From Acinetobacter gyllenbergii CIP 110306 = MTCC 11365 (GTDB taxonomy: Bacteria > Pseudomonadota > Gammaproteobacteria > Pseudomonadales > Moraxellaceae), in assembly GCF_000413855.1 (NCBI RefSeq), contig NZ_ATGG01000015.1, forward strand, positions 1 to 64,000: a stretch of DNA of 64,000 nt, read 5' to 3'. Shown piece by piece: positions 46,299 to 55,873 of the stretch (its first letter is position 1; each line of letters starts with the position of its first letter). The notes under the pieces were generated by a model. It was not told where the DNA came from, searched no databases, and saw nothing but the letters and a program-made list of their open reading frames with translations. Made by a program: the position numbers and the translations under genes.

Positions 46299-46709
46299 AT
46301 GACACATACAGCACAAGCACTCAGTACATCCACACCTTATCGCGTTAGCTTGACAGACCCTGCTGGTCATACTTGGTATGCAGATGAACCTACAGATAAA
46401 GGTGGTCAAGATACAGCACCTAACCCAGTTCAGCTTTTACTGTCGGCTTTAGGTGCCTGTACGACCATCACTCTAGAAATGTATGCCAATCATAAAGGGA
46501 TTAAACTTGAGCATGTGCAGGTCGATTTAGCCTTAAATCCCAATGGTGAGCCTGAATTAGGTCAAAATAATATTGAACGTAAAATTATCTTAAAAGGTGA
46601 ATTTACCGAGGATCAGCATAAGCGTTTATTAAAAGTCGCGGAAAGCTGCCCGATTCATAAGTTATTAACATCAAATATTTCGATTCAGAGTGAATTAAGT
46701 GTCGGATAA
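46299..46709 (+). CDS. OsmC family thiol peroxidase-like protein
   Basis: 136 residues; two redox cysteines C54 ([19 protein letters not shown]) and C117 ([11 protein letters not shown]), the peroxidatic and resolving pair that reduces organic hydroperoxides in OsmC/Ohr. The pattern fits the short YhfA/OsmC subgroup. Alone and divergent from yceI. Confidence 0.88.
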   Translation: MTHTAQALSTSTPYRVSLTDPAGHTWYADEPTDKGGQDTAPNPVQLLLSALGACTTITLEMYANHKGIKLEHVQVDLALNPNGEPELGQNNIERKIILKGEFTEDQHKRLLKVAESCPIHKLLTSNISIQSELSVG

Positions 46710-46722
46710 GTGGCCCCTTACA

Positions 46723-47214
46723 CTAAATTTCAATCACATTCGTATACCATTCCAATGAGCCACTCATCGAAATATCTATTGCTAGGTCGACAATATTTGT
46801 GAGCTCATTTGGAATAAATGAATATAGGTTTTCCCCATCGAAATGAATCCAAAACTCAGGAGGTGGAGTGTCACAACCATCTATTTCTTTTTCACCCAAA
46901 CCGTCAAACATTGATGAGTGCACATCAAATACTAATATTTTTCCCTTTAACTTCGCCCAACTTGGCATGCCATGACATTTAACTCGAGCTTGAATAGCCT
47001 CTTCAAAATAGGCTTGCATACGATAATTATAATTGCCACCAAAGGCTGGGTCGCCATTTTCATTTTTGAAACTTTCCTGTAATGCGCGAAATAAAAAATT
47101 ATATTGTGCGCACTGCCAAAACATTTCTTTTTTATTCAAATTTTCCAAATACCAATATTTAATATCATCTAATATTTCATCAAAAGCATGAAGTTCGAAT
47201 TCTTTTTTCATCAC
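46723..47214 (-). CDS. Hypothetical protein, possible orphan immunity-type gene
   Basis: 163 acidic residues, soluble, aromatic-rich (FDEILDDIKYWYLENLNKKEMFW; PPPEFWIHFDGENLYSFIPNE). AT-rich against its neighbours. Isolated small acidic proteins like this often are immunity or polymorphic-toxin related, but I recognise no family. No RBS-strong start; ATG 47214 or 47211. Confidence 0.6.
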   Translation of the reverse strand: MMKKEFELHAFDEILDDIKYWYLENLNKKEMFWQCAQYNFLFRALQESFKNENGDPAFGGNYNYRMQAYFEEAIQARVKCHGMPSWAKLKGKILVFDVHSSMFDGLGEKEIDGCDTPPPEFWIHFDGENLYSFIPNELTNIVDLAIDISMSGSLEWYTNVIEI

Positions 47215-47228
47215 AACACCTTAATCTT

Positions 47229-47330
47229 TTAATTTTCAATAAAGTACCAGTAATCGGCTATATCATTATCTGTTCCATTTTTTGGGTCAATATAATGAAT
47301 ATGTATTTCTCGTTCATATTTATATTCCAT
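47229..47330 (-). CDS. Short ORF, 33 aa, doubtful
   Basis: ATG 47330 to TAA 47229, 14 bp before the 46723 gene. Reads MEYKYEREIHIHYIDPKNGT and so on, ending WYFIEN: protein-like composition but no ribosome site, and it starts just behind the tkt terminator. It could be a remnant of a longer gene, e.g. a toxin tail. Confidence 0.3.
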   Translation of the reverse strand: MEYKYEREIHIHYIDPKNGTDNDIADYWYFIEN

Positions 47331-47341
47331 TTAATCATCAT

Positions 47342-47374
47342 AAAAAAAGCGCCCTGAATCAGGACGCTTTTTTA
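47342..47374 (-). terminator. tkt terminator
   Basis: AAGCG(C)CCTGA pairs with TCAGG(A)CGCTT, A-run and T-run flanking. Confidence 0.88.
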
Positions 47375-47389
47375 TACCACTTAATTTGA

Positions 47390-49378
47390 TTAAGCAGTCA
47401 ATTCTTTAACCGCAGCAACAACCGCTTCAGTGGTAATACCGAAGAATTGGAACAAGTCTTTTGCTGGTGCAGATTCGCCGTAAGTGGTCATACCGATCAC
47501 TTTGCCGTCTAAACCAACAAACTTCCACCAGTAATCCACATGAGCCGCTTCTACCGCTACACGCGCACGGATATGCGCTGGTAATACTGCTTCACGGTAA
47601 GCAGCATCTTGCTTCATAAACTCTTCAGCACATGGCATAGATACAACACGCACACCTTCAAGCTGTACATATGCTTCCATTGCCAATGAAACTTCTGAAC
47701 CTGTTGCAATGATGATTGCTTTTAATTCGCCTTTTTCTTCAGCAAGTACATAACCACCTTTTGCAACGTTTTGAATTTGAGCTTCATTACGTGCTTGGAA
47801 TGGCAAGTTTTGACGAGAGAAAATTAACGCTGATGGGCCATCTTTACGTTGAAGTGCAGATTTCCAAGAAACAGCAGCTTCAACTGTGTCACATGGACGC
47901 CATGTATTTAAGTTTGGTGTACCACGCAATGATGCAATTTGTTCGATTGGTTGATGCGTAGGACCATCTTCACCCAAACCGATCGAGTCATGCGTATACA
48001 CATGAATCACACGTTGCTTCATCAATGCAGACATACGTACCGCATTGCGCGCATATTCCATAAACATCAAGAATGTTGCAACATAAGGAACAAAACCGCC
48101 GTGTAAAGCCACACCGTTTGCAATTGCAGTCATACCGAATTCACGAACGCCGTAATACACGTAGTTACCCGCTGGGTTTTCTTGTACGCCTTGGCAACCT
48201 TTCCAAAGTGTTAAGTTAGAACCCGCCAAGTCAGCAGAACCACCCAATAACTCAGGAAGTAATGGACCAAAGGCCTGTAAGGTATTTTGGCTTGCTTTAC
48301 GCGTTGCAATGGTTTCTGCTTTTGCGTTGGTTTCAGCAATAAATGCATCTGCCTGTGCAGCAAATTCAGCAGGTAAATCACCATTGATGCGACGTAATAA
48401 TTCAGCCGCTTCAGTTGGATATTTTGCTTGGTATTGCGCGAACAATTCATTCCAAGCTGCTTCAGAGGTTTGACCTTTTGCTTTTGCATCCCAAGCTGCA
48501 TATACATCTTCTGGGATAACAAATGAATCTTCTTTCCAGCCTAATGCTTCACGGGTTAAAACGATTTCGTCTTTACCCAATGGTGCACCGTGGCAATCTT
48601 CTTTACCTTGTTTATTTGGTGAACCTAGACCAATAATCGTTTTACAGATGATGATCGTTGGTTTATTGGTTTCAGCTTTCGCTTCAACAGTTGCTTGGCG
48701 AATTGCAGCGGCATCATGACCATCTGCACGAAGAACTTGCCAACCATACGCTTTGAAACGCTGTTCAGTATCATCGCTGAACCAACCTTCAACTTCACCA
48801 TCAATCGAAATACCATTGTCGTCATAGTACGCAACAAGTTTACCAAGACCCAAAGTACCTGCAAGTGAACATACTTCGTGAGAAATACCTTCCATCAAAC
48901 AGCCATCACCTAAAAAACAGTAAGTGAAGTGGTCAACAACATTCAAACCGTCTTTGTTGAACTGAGCTGCTAAAGTTTTTTCAGCTAAAGCGAAACCAAC
49001 CGCATTGGCAATACCCTGACCCAATGGACCTGTTGTAGTTTCGATACCAGGCGCATAACCATATTCAGGGTGGCCCGGTGTTTTAGAGTGTAATTGACGG
49101 AATTGTTTTAAATCTTCAATAGATAAATCATAACCAGTCAAATGCAATAATGCATATTGCAACATTGAACCATGGCCATTCGACAATACGAAACGGTCAC
49201 GGTTCGCCCATTGTGGGTTGCTTGGGTTATGATTTAAAAATTCACGCCAAACAACATCAGCGATATCTGCCATCCCCATTGGTGCACCTGGATGCCCTGA
49301 GTTTGCTTGTTGCACAGCATCCATTGCCAAGACACGAATTGCGTTTGCAATACGACGTTCATTTAAAGGGGTTGTCAT
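47390..49378 (-). CDS. tkt: Transketolase
   Basis: 662 residues, thiamine-diphosphate enzyme of the non-oxidative pentose phosphate pathway. N-terminal domain start [30 protein letters not shown], ThDP/Mg motif [18 protein letters not shown], and central [19 protein letters not shown] are all present. Normal length. Divergent from metK across 383 bp. Confidence 0.97.
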   Translation of the reverse strand: MTTPLNERRIANAIRVLAMDAVQQANSGHPGAPMGMADIADVVWREFLNHNPSNPQWANRDRFVLSNGHGSMLQYALLHLTGYDLSIEDLKQFRQLHSKTPGHPEYGYAPGIETTTGPLGQGIANAVGFALAEKTLAAQFNKDGLNVVDHFTYCFLGDGCLMEGISHEVCSLAGTLGLGKLVAYYDDNGISIDGEVEGWFSDDTEQRFKAYGWQVLRADGHDAAAIRQATVEAKAETNKPTIIICKTIIGLGSPNKQGKEDCHGAPLGKDEIVLTREALGWKEDSFVIPEDVYAAWDAKAKGQTSEAAWNELFAQYQAKYPTEAAELLRRINGDLPAEFAAQADAFIAETNAKAETIATRKASQNTLQAFGPLLPELLGGSADLAGSNLTLWKGCQGVQENPAGNYVYYGVREFGMTAIANGVALHGGFVPYVATFLMFMEYARNAVRMSALMKQRVIHVYTHDSIGLGEDGPTHQPIEQIASLRGTPNLNTWRPCDTVEAAVSWKSALQRKDGPSALIFSRQNLPFQARNEAQIQNVAKGGYVLAEEKGELKAIIIATGSEVSLAMEAYVQLEGVRVVSMPCAEEFMKQDAAYREAVLPAHIRARVAVEAAHVDYWWKFVGLDGKVIGMTTYGESAPAKDLFQFFGITTEAVVAAVKELTA

Positions 49379-49697
49379 AAGTCAGAATCCGATTAAATCA
49401 AATAAGATGAGAGAAGATGAGAAATCATCTTTCAAAAACTGAGACTATTGTCTTAAAAAAACGACAGTGGGTAAAGTGCAATACACGATATTTCTTATTT
49501 TTCCCGCATTCATTTGGCATTATCTGTGTAAATGTTCAAGTGATAAACAGAACACACAACAGAATGATAATAATTAGAACATCAAATTACAGATTTATTC
49601 ATATCAAAATCACTAAATATCACTTTTGCTGATACTCATATCAATAAAAACATCATGAAAATGAAATAAATTCATGCTTTTTAGTCAGCTTGTGCTA
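49379..49697. other. Intergenic region between tkt and metK
   Basis: Divergent promoter region; no frame or known riboswitch seen. The metK-proximal end holds the inverted repeat listed next. Confidence 0.4.
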
Positions 49698-49757
49698 GTC
49701 CTATCCGCCAAGTCGATGTAACATACTCTGTCTTTTTGAAAATACCAATGATAGGAC
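49698..49757 (+). promoter_or_regulatory. metK leader with Shine-Dalgarno-sequestering repeat
   Basis: GTCCTATC (49698-49705) is the exact complement of GATAGGAC (49750-49757), which includes the metK ribosome site AGGA, 5 bases before ATG 49762. The 44-nt interval is not otherwise recognisable. Confidence 0.4.
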
Positions 49758-49761
49758 GTTC

Positions 49762-50928
49762 ATGCGCGAGTATGCTGTTTTTACTTCAGAATCTGTAAGC
49801 GAAGGTCATCCAGATAAAATGGCTGACCAAATTAGCGATGCAATTTTAGATGCAATCCTAAAAGAAGACCCGTATGCGCGTGTCGCTTGTGAAACATTAG
49901 TAAAAACAGGTGCGGTTGTTCTTGCTGGTGAAATCACAACAACAGCAAATGTGGACTTCGAAGCGATTGTACGTCAAACCGTAAATGGAATCGGCTACCA
50001 CCATTCTGATTTAGGTTTTGATGGTTCGACTTGTGCCGTGATCAACATGATCGGTAAACAATCTCCTGAGATTGCACAAGGTGTTGACCGCCAAAAGCCA
50101 GAAGATCAAGGTGCAGGTGACCAAGGTCTTATGTTTGGTTATGCAAGCCGTGAGACAGATGTACTCATGCCTGCTCCAATCTCTTATGCACACCGCTTAA
50201 TGGAGCGTCAAGCAGAATTACGCCGTTCAGGTGCATTACCTTGGTTACGCCCAGATGCGAAAAGCCAAGTGACTTTTGCTTATGAAAATGGCAAACCAGT
50301 TCGTTTAGATGCAGTTGTATTATCAACTCAACACGATCCTGAAATCTCTCAAATTCAGCTTAAAGAAGCGATTATTGAAGAGATTGTTAAGCCAATCATC
50401 CCTGCCGAAATGTTCCATGCTGGTACTAAATTCCACATCAACCCAACAGGTATGTTTGTAATTGGCGGCCCTGTAGGTGACTGTGGTTTAACAGGCCGTA
50501 AAATTATTGTCGATACTTATGGCGGGATGGCACGCCATGGTGGTGGTGCTTTCTCTGGTAAAGATCCATCGAAAGTAGACCGCTCTGCTGCATATGCCGG
50601 TCGTTATGTGGCAAAAAATATTGTTGCTGCTGGTTTAGCAGATAAATGCGAAATCCAAGTGAGTTATGCAATCGGTGTTGCTGAACCAACGTCAATTTCT
50701 ATTAATACGTTCAATACTGGTAAAGTATCAGACGAGTTAATTATTCAATTGGTGCGCGAACACTTTGACTTACGCCCATATGGTATTACTCGTATGCTGA
50801 ACCTGATCCAACCGATGTATAAGCAAACTGCAGCTTATGGTCACTTTGGTCGTGAAGGTTCTGATTCTGCATTCACGTGGGAAAAAACTGATAAAGTTGA
50901 AATCCTTAAAGATGCTGCTGGATTGTAA
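49762..50928 (+). CDS. metK: S-adenosylmethionine synthase
   Basis: 388 residues; makes SAM from methionine and ATP. Hallmarks: [27 protein letters not shown] motif [12 protein letters not shown], and [20 protein letters not shown]. Normal length and C-terminus. The leader may hide its ribosome site. Followed by a strong terminator. Confidence 0.98.
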   Translation: MREYAVFTSESVSEGHPDKMADQISDAILDAILKEDPYARVACETLVKTGAVVLAGEITTTANVDFEAIVRQTVNGIGYHHSDLGFDGSTCAVINMIGKQSPEIAQGVDRQKPEDQGAGDQGLMFGYASRETDVLMPAPISYAHRLMERQAELRRSGALPWLRPDAKSQVTFAYENGKPVRLDAVVLSTQHDPEISQIQLKEAIIEEIVKPIIPAEMFHAGTKFHINPTGMFVIGGPVGDCGLTGRKIIVDTYGGMARHGGGAFSGKDPSKVDRSAAYAGRYVAKNIVAAGLADKCEIQVSYAIGVAEPTSISINTFNTGKVSDELIIQLVREHFDLRPYGITRMLNLIQPMYKQTAAYGHFGREGSDSAFTWEKTDKVEILKDAAGL

Positions 50929-50945
50929 TCCACACTGCTCTTTCA

Positions 50946-50976
50946 TAAAAAAGCTCGCATTTGCGAGCTTTTTTAT
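50946..50976. terminator. metK terminator
   Basis: AAAAGCTCGCA-TT-TGCGAGCTTTT, T-run flanking; also serves the convergent zinc-ribbon gene. Confidence 0.9.
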
Positions 50977-50987
50977 TACCCCTAACA

Positions 50988-51245
50988 TCATTTATTCGAA
51001 TTGGTATTATCTTGCTTAAACATTTCAAAGAGTGAATTGCTTTGAACTGGCTGATCTTCTTGATGATGTTGCGTATACAAATGTGCAAGCTTAATGACTA
51101 CGACAACTGCCAGACATGCCGCCACACAGAACATCCACATGCCATACGGACTGCGGATATGATGAGAGCCACAGTGTGGGCACTCTTTATCAGTTGATGC
51201 AACAACCTTGTCACAACATGCACAATGATATTGATATAACATCAT
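50988..51245 (-). CDS. Small zinc-ribbon membrane protein
   Basis: 85 residues: N-terminal zinc ribbon with CACC and CPHC pairs (CACCDKVVASTDKECPHCGS), one membrane helix (about 35-53), and a polar C-terminal tail. The ribbon-plus-helix layout suggests a membrane-tethered nucleic-acid or protein-binding module. Unknown function. Start could be either of the two first Met codons. Confidence 0.7.
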   Translation of the reverse strand: MMLYQYHCACCDKVVASTDKECPHCGSHHIRSPYGMWMFCVAACLAVVVVIKLAHLYTQHHQEDQPVQSNSLFEMFKQDNTNSNK

Positions 51246-51487
51246 TAATTCCTCCTACCACTTATTTTTTATTTTCTTTTTACAACAATTTCATATGTCG
51301 CACTTTTATCCTATGAAAAAAAAACCAAGAATTCAATCTAGTTTTCTGACCTACCCATTCAAATTAACAATTTTTTATGACAATTTGATTAGAATTTTGA
51401 TTTTAAGCAAATCTTTAAGTGCTTAATATTATTTTGATCTTTCACGTAATTTGATAAAATAAACTTTTGCATGTTATGGAATACAGC

Positions 51488-51673
51488 ATGACTCAATTAA
51501 TTAATAAAGGTGGATTTCGCGAACGGGCAAATCGCAGTCGAAAGTATAAACAATCAGAAAATGAGGTTACGACGCTGCAACCGAGCCATTACCAACCACA
51601 AAGTAAGGAAGCCAACTTAGCTGCTACGTCCGAACCCACACAGAATCTTCAAGACCCAAAAGATAAGCCATAA
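51488..51673 (+). CDS. Small basic hypothetical protein
   Basis: 61 residues from ATG 51488 (TGGA 8 bases before it). Basic N-terminus (LINKGGFRERANRSRKYKQ), then a disordered Gln/Pro/Ser-rich tail. It ends at a perfect terminator, which supports a real transcript. No family recognised. Confidence 0.55.
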   Translation: MTQLINKGGFRERANRSRKYKQSENEVTTLQPSHYQPQSKEANLAATSEPTQNLQDPKDKP

Positions 51674-51703
51674 AAAAGCACACTTGATCAAGTGTGCTTT
51701 TTG
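51673..51703. terminator. Perfect-stem terminator
   Basis: AAAAAGCACACTTGA pairs with its complement; GATC centre; T-run follows. Serves 51488 and the convergent fxsA. Confidence 0.9.
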
Positions 51704-51716
51704 AAGCAAATTAAAA

Positions 51717-52277
51717 TCAATTCACATCTTTAAATTCAATTTTCTTCTGATCAGGTTTTACTTCACGTGCTTCACCATCAATAATGGTTGAATCACGATA
51801 CTGACCACCACCTTGTTGATTCTGCATATCCTGCATCTGACGCATCAAATCAGCAAATGGATTCGGGCCTGCAGCACCACCGCCCATACCACCCATCATT
51901 TTATCCATCATGGCTTGCTGACGCTTGGCCATGGTTTTCATCAATGCATTGCGAAACGCCGTTTGAACAGGTGGAATTAAAACCAATACAGCCAATACAT
52001 CAGAAATTAAACCAGGAACCATCAATAGAAAACCAGACATCGCCAGTGCTAATTTCTTGGTGACTGCTGGATCACCACCTAATTGGCCTGTCATCTGCAT
52101 TTGCTGCAATTGAGGCATAATACCCGATGTACTTGAACGAACCATATTCAGGCCAATGAAGAATGCGATAATGAACCAGAAAAAGACATACCACATACTT
52201 CCAACGAGGTCACCCACGCCAATCCAGACTAAAACTTCAGCAATTGTGCCAAATACCACGATAAGAAGTAGATTCAT
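51717..52277 (-). CDS. fxsA: FxsA family membrane protein
   Basis: 186 residues; up to four membrane segments (about 3-22, 28-46, 75-105), with family motifs PGLISDVLAVLVLIPPVQ and the end DSTIIDGEAREV. The cytoplasmic tail carries an Ala/Gly/Met/Gln-rich stretch (MMDKMMGGMGGGAAGPNPF). In E. coli FxsA overproduction alleviates F-exclusion of phage T7. Role otherwise unknown. Confidence 0.9.
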   Translation of the reverse strand: MNLLLIVVFGTIAEVLVWIGVGDLVGSMWYVFFWFIIAFFIGLNMVRSSTSGIMPQLQQMQMTGQLGGDPAVTKKLALAMSGFLLMVPGLISDVLAVLVLIPPVQTAFRNALMKTMAKRQQAMMDKMMGGMGGGAAGPNPFADLMRQMQDMQNQQGGGQYRDSTIIDGEAREVKPDQKKIEFKDVN

Positions 52278-52406
52278 GTCAAATCTCGAAAATTAAAACC
52301 TTGTGCAATCTTGAACAATCAATCCTGACACAACAAATAAAATAAACTCAATAAACTAATTGATGGGTACATTTCTCAATTTATCAAGTCCAATGTGATA
52401 GCTTGT

Positions 52407-52446
52407 ATAAAAAAGCTCCCAATTAAATTTGATCTAATTGAGAGCC
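52407..52446 (-). terminator. Terminator of the DUF333-I78 gene
   Basis: On the minus strand GCTCTCAATTA pairs with TAATTGGGAGC (one mismatch), followed by TTTTTTATAC. Confidence 0.75.
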
Positions 52447-52463
52447 TAAACAGCCTTTAATGA

Positions 52464-52898
52464 TTAACCACACGTTGCTTGAGTAATCTTCTTAGACTGA
52501 GGGTCAATCGTTACCGTCACACGATTTTCACGATAATCCATGGTGACAGGCTGGTTTGGTCCAACACTGCGAACAATCTCTGATTTGGTTTTCTGTTTGA
52601 TTTGATCTTCGCTTAATCCAGACTGACCAATGAGCTTCGTCGCTTCATCTGCCAGGCATTTCGGCTGGTTTGCGCGGAATAACTCCCACTCTTCGACCAC
52701 TTGACCATTGGGTAACTTACAGTATCCAACCTGACCATTGGCTTCATTTTTAATTTCTAACTGACCACCCTGCTCTACACAATATTTGCTCGCAGGGTTT
52801 GCCATACCAATTTTTGGTGGCGTCATCTCTTTATTTGGTGTTGCTGAACACGCTGCCAATGAGGCTACAATTGCACCTAAAAGTAAGATCTTTTTCAT
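52464..52898 (-). CDS. Lipoprotein with DUF333 and I78 peptidase-inhibitor domains
   Basis: 144 residues from ATG 52898 (MKKILLLGAIVASLAAC, lipobox Cys17); an upstream in-frame ATG at 52979 gives a 27-residue extension without signal logic and is rejected. DUF333: MANPASKYCVEQGGQLEIKN and GYCKLPNGQVVEEWELFR. I78-type inhibitor: LIGQSGLSEDQIKQK, VTMDYRENRVTVTIDPQSKK, ending TQATCG. Envelope-anchored inhibitor of proteases is a reasonable guess; target unknown. Confidence 0.82.
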   Translation of the reverse strand: MKKILLLGAIVASLAACSATPNKEMTPPKIGMANPASKYCVEQGGQLEIKNEANGQVGYCKLPNGQVVEEWELFRANQPKCLADEATKLIGQSGLSEDQIKQKTKSEIVRSVGPNQPVTMDYRENRVTVTIDPQSKKITQATCG

Positions 52899-52995
52899 GA
52901 TTTGAATTCTGATAAAGTAAAAAGCAAAGATAACAAAATAGTTTAGATTATTATGTCTATGATTTGAAACAGGAAGCAAACCGATACACTCTAAT

Positions 52996-53571
52996 TTATA
53001 ATTTTTTAAAAGTACTCACAAACCTATTAAATACATTCATTTTCGGTTTGTTTATCAGACTACCATATTGTTTATCTGTTATCCGCCTTAAGCGGTATTT
53101 CATCTCCTGAGCTATTTCTTCATTTTCGCTTTGTGCATGCTGCCTTATTAAAGCGATCGCTTCTTCAGTGCCAATATCTGCCAAGGCATGACTAAACCAT
53201 TTTGTGATGACCCCATCATCAGAAGCCGTATATTCAAACCGCTTAAAACCCTGCTCAAGAACTTTTGCAATACTAGCCACACTTGATGGATGGGCAAGAT
53301 CTTGCAGCTCTTTTGTTATCATTTGATGCTGGTAATGCCCATCTAACAATAACAAATGATTTAAAACCGAAACCTTGATCTCTTGATTTTCTATCTTAAA
53401 TGCCAAATCAGCCACAAACTCAAGCATATCGGTATCACTTTGATGAACGCCACGCTCAAACATTTCCATCAAATAAGTGAATTTATTTTCATCAGCAATA
53501 TTCACACTCCCCCAGAATGCATCTACTTTTGCATAATAATCCAAAACCGAATCTCCCTTTAAAATACTCAT
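52996..53571 (-). CDS. HEAT-repeat-like soluble protein, possible immunity protein
   Basis: 191 residues with helical repeats (FVADLAFKIENQEIKVSVLNHLLLL; GTEEAIALIRQHAQSENEEIAQEMKYRLRRI). Acidic to neutral, no signal. It starts 5 bp after the stop of a 53-residue gene, so they are co-translated. HEAT-like small proteins occur as immunity partners of polymorphic toxins, but no toxin is adjacent. Family not certain. Confidence 0.6.
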   Translation of the reverse strand: MSILKGDSVLDYYAKVDAFWGSVNIADENKFTYLMEMFERGVHQSDTDMLEFVADLAFKIENQEIKVSVLNHLLLLDGHYQHQMITKELQDLAHPSSVASIAKVLEQGFKRFEYTASDDGVITKWFSHALADIGTEEAIALIRQHAQSENEEIAQEMKYRLRRITDKQYGSLINKPKMNVFNRFVSTFKKL

Positions 53572-53576
53572 CTCGA

Positions 53577-53738
53577 TTACTGAATAACAATAAACTCCAA
53601 TCGAATCGCCTCATCGACCAAGTAATGCTCTTTAATGAGATAAAAATAAGGTCGAGTATGGATCCACTCATCCATTTCCATAATGGCCTGCGTGTACCCC
53701 GTCGCCGCTGAAAAATCTTTAACTTGTATAACATCCAT
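53577..53738 (-). CDS. Small protein, 53 aa, upstream partner of the HEAT-like gene
   Basis: ATG 53738 with AAGGA 9 bases upstream; reads MDVIQVKDFSAATGYTQAIM and so on, ending LEFIVIQ. Compact soluble composition. The good ribosome site and the 5-bp gap to the next gene support it as real. Could be an intact small protein or the tail of a lost gene. No family recognised. Confidence 0.5.
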   Translation of the reverse strand: MDVIQVKDFSAATGYTQAIMEMDEWIHTRPYFYLIKEHYLVDEAIRLEFIVIQ

Positions 53739-53868
53739 GGACTTCATCCTTTTTATTTAGCCTAACATATTATATTTATTCATATATAGAATAAAATACA
53801 GCCTAATCAGTCAGTTGTCATAGCTTTCGATCAGGCCATGCTTTATACAACTTTTTTCATTAGAGACT

Positions 53869-53904
53869 AGAAAAAATGTCTCATATTGAAGAGACATTTT
53901 TTCC
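53869..53904. terminator. Terminator after the DAO-family oxidoreductase
   Basis: GAAAAAATGTCTC (53870-53882) pairs perfectly with GAGACATTTTTTC (53891-53903). Confidence 0.85.
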
Positions 53905-53919
53905 AAATAAGAACGCAGA

Positions 53920-55338
53920 TTAGAACGATACCATTTTTCCAGGATTCAGCATTCCTGTTATACCATACCACCCTTTAGACATTGGGATCGCTAGCGGAGC
54001 CAATAAACGACCAAATAAGATATCGCTGTGCTGAATTTTGGTGAGCATTGCATAATCTGCATTTGCACCAGAAAAATCGTCTGCAATTGCTTTTCCAATT
54101 CGTACCGTTTGCGCCACACCATGTCCACTCCAACCATGTACTGCATAAATTGGATACTTATTTCCAAACTTACGGTTATCTGTCGCGCCATTCATGGTCA
54201 AATCACTGACCCCACTCCAACAGAAATCCATCTCAACAGTCTCCAGTTGAGGGAAAACTTTGTGAATACGCCCAAGCAAGTACTGATTCATCTTAGCAGC
54301 AGACCAACTTGTTCCTGTTCCTTGCCCACCGAATAGCAAACGATTTTTGGAAACTCCACGATAGTAATCAATCTGTAATTGCGTGTCATAAACAGGATGG
54401 TCTTGTGGCAACAAATCTATTAATGGCAGTTGTAAAGGTGCAGTAACGGCAATGTAGGTATGAAATGGGATGGCTGTTTGCTTCTTCTCTGGAAGTAGTT
54501 TAAATGCATTATGATGTACTGCAATGACCACACTTTTACGTGCTTTTATTATACCCGATGCTGTCTGTACATAAACACCATCAGCTTGCTCAGTGATTGA
54601 TAACACTTCCGTTTGTTCAAACACCTGCCCGCCATTCTGGCAGAAGCCGTGTACTAAGGCGCGGTTAAGTGCCAGTGGATGAATATGGCCACCTAAGTCA
54701 TCAACCAAGCCACCCTTATAAAGATCAGATTTGATTAAAGCCTTAAGTTCGTATTCACCAACAACCTGTGTATGATCTTCGCCCAAATACTTCCGAGCAT
54801 CTGCACCTTGAGTCAAAGCAATCAAATGTCCTTCATGTACAGCAGCGGTAATATGTCCACGTTTACGTGCTAAGTTAACAGCATATTTTTCTGCGATATG
54901 ATCAATTAAAGACATCGCTTCTGTCGACGTAAAATGCCAAAGTTTTTTAGCATCTTCATAGCTAAAGCGCTTAATCATCTCCTCGGCTTCCCAACGGGCT
55001 AAGCCAGGCGTAAGCTGCCCTCCATTTCGGCCTGAAGCAGCTGAACCAATTCGGTTCTTTTCAACCAAAATGGTATCCACACCTTGTTCAGCCAAATGCA
55101 ATGCCGCTGAAGCACCCAATAATCCGCCACCGATCACAACGACATCACAGGTTTGATCCGAATTGAGCGCATCAAAACAATGCCAATCCGCTAAGGAACT
55201 TTCATAATAGTTTGCAGGATGATCAAACTGACCATGTTTCGGATTTACCCAGCTCCACTCATTCGAATTTTTATATGCTTTACTTTCTTTAAAAACAACA
55301 TCATCTAAATGCGCTGGCTTGTTTATACCGCTATACAT
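53920..55338 (-). CDS. FAD-dependent amine/amino-acid oxidoreductase (DAO/PuuB-like)
   Basis: 472 residues. FAD-binding Rossmann motif VVVIGGGLLGASAALHLAEQGVDTILVEKNRIG (about 65-98), then AASGRNGGQL, typical of gamma-glutamylputrescine oxidase-like and related enzymes, and the C-terminal GWSGHGVAQTVRIGKAIAD block. An N-terminal extension (about 1-60) precedes the domain, as in PuuB. Substrate not determinable. No polyamine genes adjoin. Confidence 0.85.
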   Translation of the reverse strand: MYSGINKPAHLDDVVFKESKAYKNSNEWSWVNPKHGQFDHPANYYESSLADWHCFDALNSDQTCDVVVIGGGLLGASAALHLAEQGVDTILVEKNRIGSAASGRNGGQLTPGLARWEAEEMIKRFSYEDAKKLWHFTSTEAMSLIDHIAEKYAVNLARKRGHITAAVHEGHLIALTQGADARKYLGEDHTQVVGEYELKALIKSDLYKGGLVDDLGGHIHPLALNRALVHGFCQNGGQVFEQTEVLSITEQADGVYVQTASGIIKARKSVVIAVHHNAFKLLPEKKQTAIPFHTYIAVTAPLQLPLIDLLPQDHPVYDTQLQIDYYRGVSKNRLLFGGQGTGTSWSAAKMNQYLLGRIHKVFPQLETVEMDFCWSGVSDLTMNGATDNRKFGNKYPIYAVHGWSGHGVAQTVRIGKAIADDFSGANADYAMLTKIQHSDILFGRLLAPLAIPMSKGWYGITGMLNPGKMVSF

Positions 55339-55528
55339 TTGTAATTCACCTAAAACAATTTCTTACTGATTAATTGCTATAGTTTATCGCAAAAAAAATG
55401 AGCAATAAAACCAGAATCTTTCAATATTTTTGATAGGTTATTTACCTAAATCTTTCTATTTATTGTTTTATAAATCTAGCCAACAATGAAATACACCAAA
55501 GTCGAAATAAAACTGAGGAGTGAGCATT

Positions 55529-55553
55529 AAAAAAGCACCCGAAGGTGCTTTTC
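55529..55553. terminator. Terminator after the 43-aa membrane protein
   Basis: AAAAGCACC-CGAA-GGTGCTTTT (55531-55552); on the minus strand it carries a UUCG loop and a TTTTTT tail. Confidence 0.88.
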
Positions 55554-55557
55554 TTTC

Positions 55558-55689
55558 TTATAGGCTGGTTGCAATCAAGACGACAAAGCTGAATAACAAC
55601 GTCCCTAAAGATCTTTTACAATGTACATGAACTTCTTGCTCAAACCCTTGAGCATACGGCTCCAAGTTTTCCATAACTTTAACGCTCAT
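55558..55689 (-). CDS. Small membrane protein, 43 aa
   Basis: ATG 55689 to TAA 55558: polar N-terminus (MSVKVMENLEPYAQGFEQEV) and one C-terminal hydrophobic helix (TLLFSFVVLIATSL). No strong ribosome site, but it is bracketed by a plausible promoter (55716-55744) and an immediate terminator, i.e. its own transcription unit. Unknown function. Confidence 0.5.
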   Translation of the reverse strand: MSVKVMENLEPYAQGFEQEVHVHCKRSLGTLLFSFVVLIATSL

Positions 55690-55715
55690 TAAATGTACCA
55701 CACTTGTTAATTTGC

Positions 55716-55744
55716 CTAATAAATTAACAAGAATAAATTAGCAA
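55716..55744 (-). promoter_or_regulatory. Candidate promoter of the 43-aa membrane protein
   Basis: Minus strand: -35 TTGCTA (55744-55739), 17 bp, -10 TATTAG (55721-55716). Confidence 0.4.
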
Positions 55745-55873
55745 AAAGTCTTATATCTGACTAGTGCAATTTTTCAACCAGATGGTTAATTTATGACAAA
55801 AAGTGACAGTTTATTTAAAAAATTTAAAAATAAACCGAATTATGTAAAGGAACGTATGCTCAAAAGATTGCCA

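Noticed and set aside
52899..52979. 27-residue N-terminal extension of the DUF333-I78 lipoprotein
   Set aside because: It would bury the lipoprotein signal peptide inside the protein.
53492..53734. 80-codon minus-strand frame
   Set aside because: Overlaps the 53-aa gene and the start of the HEAT-like gene in another frame; arginine/leucine-rich shadow composition.
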